This document shows, one piece after another, positions 36,107-36,702 of a stretch of 36,702 nucleotides of DNA (position 1 is the first letter of the stretch; the number at the start of each line of letters is the position of its first letter). The DNA comes from DASXRA01 sp036558905 (lineage in GTDB: Bacteria; Actinomycetota; Actinomycetes; Mycobacteriales; Jatrophihabitantaceae). The stretch lies in assembly GCA_036558905.1 (NCBI GenBank), contig DATBER010000178.1, forward strand, positions 1-36,702, given 5' to 3'. The translations under genes were made by a program, and so were the position numbers. The notes under the pieces were generated by a model. It searched no databases. It saw only the letters and a list, made by a program, of their open reading frames with translations, and was not told where the DNA came from.

Positions 36107-36702
36107 TCAAGGTGCTGCTGGCCGACGACCAGGCGCTGGTGCGGGCCGGCTTCGCCGCACTGGTCGACGCCCAGGACGACATGCAGGTGGTGGGCCAGGC
36201 CGCCGACGGCGACGCCGCGATAACGATGGTGCGCGAGCATCGCCCGGACGTCGTGCTGATGGACATCCGCATGCCCGGTACCGACGGGCTGGCCGCCACC
36301 CGGGCGATCGCCGCCGACGCCTCGCTGGCCGACGTCCGGGTCGTCATCCTCACCACGTTCGAGCTGGACGAGTACGTGTTCGAGGCGTTGCGGGCCGGCG
36401 CGACCGGGTTCCTGGTCAAGCACACCGAGCCGGCCGAGCTGATCCGCGCGGTGCGCACCGTGGCGTCAGGCGATGCATTGTTGTCGCCGAGCATCACCCG
36501 TCGGCTGATCGCCGAGTTCGCCGACCGGGCCAAGGAGCCGCCGCAGTCGCATCGCCTCGACGCGCTGACCGACCGCGAGCGCGAGGTGATCGCCGTCGTG
36601 GCGCAGGGCCTGTCGAACGACGAGATCGCCGCCAAGCTGTTTCTGAGCCCGGCCACCGTCAAGACGCACGTGAACCGCGCGATGGCCAAGCTGGCCGCCC
36701 GC
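36103..36702 (+). CDS. NarL/FixJ-family response regulator, 3' end beyond the window
   Basis: The frame begins at TTG 36103, overlapping the kinase stop (TTGA), with GGGGAG (36092-36097) five bases upstream. It stays open to the last base (200 residues; the family usually has 210-225, so only a short tail is missing). The receiver domain has D8-D9, D54 (VLMDIRMPGTDG), T84-T85 and K105 (LVKHT). The C-terminal LuxR-type HTH (about 152-198) reads LTDREREVIAVVAQGLSNDE and then LSPATVKTHVNRAM. It is the partner of the preceding kinase; target genes are unknown. Confidence 0.93.
   Translation, partial: MIKVLLADDQALVRAGFAALVDAQDDMQVVGQAADGDAAITMVREHRPDVVLMDIRMPGTDGLAATRAIAADASLADVRVVILTTFELDEYVFEALRAGATGFLVKHTEPAELIRAVRTVASGDALLSPSITRRLIAEFADRAKEPPQSHRLDALTDREREVIAVVAQGLSNDEIAAKLFLSPATVKTHVNRAMAKLAAR

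Overview
The window looks like a chromosomal segment of a high-GC Gram-positive actinobacterium. The bases for this are very high GC with strong third-position G/C bias, frequent GTG starts, several genes whose -10 box lies 6-8 bases before the start codon (leaderless transcripts), an ANTAR response regulator beside polA, an amtB-glnB-glnD operon, a TipAL-type MerR regulator and a membrane-anchored FtsY. No insertion sequence, phage gene or CRISPR array was seen. The species cannot be named from the sequence alone.

Layout. Bases 1-231 hold the 3' end of an L,D-transpeptidase, closed by a hairpin. ftsY (343-1533) is followed by a threonine-to-glycine operon: tdh, kbl and a short-chain dehydrogenase-like gene (1639-4514). 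A 22-bp perfect hairpin separates this from two minus-strand genes: a TipAL-like MerR regulator with a tipA-style promoter, and aminopeptidase N (4574-7829). Divergent from pepN is the nitrogen operon amtB-glnB-glnD (8000-11941), with a GlnR-like half site upstream. An AlaX-type tRNA editing protein (12065-12793) and gltB (12930-17459) follow; gltD is absent from the window.

The middle holds an inositol-monophosphatase-family gene (minus), a secreted C39-like peptidase, a fructosamine-kinase-family gene (minus), then pyk and a TesB-type thioesterase. Next come a minus-strand aromatic amino-acid decarboxylase-family gene, a 76-residue peptide gene (minus) and a divergent TrmB/LuxR-type two-domain regulator. 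After that lie a 17-bp tandem repeat, an atypical short tRNA-Leu(CAA) on the minus strand, and the ANTAR response regulator.

The right part holds a GNAT acetyltransferase preceded by two tiny coupled ORFs, polA, a GbsR/MarR-like regulator (minus) divergent from a two-gene ABC exporter, a secreted subtilisin-like protease, and a two-component system whose response regulator runs off the end.

How genes work together. AmtB imports ammonium, GlnB and GlnD sense and signal nitrogen status, and GltB makes glutamate from glutamine and 2-oxoglutarate. Tdh and Kbl turn threonine into glycine and acetyl-CoA. The GbsR-like regulator probably controls the divergent exporter and itself. The most unusual items are the peptide/regulator pair at 24427-25762, the tRNA-Leu with a short variable arm, gltB without gltD, and the tipA-like leaderless promoter.
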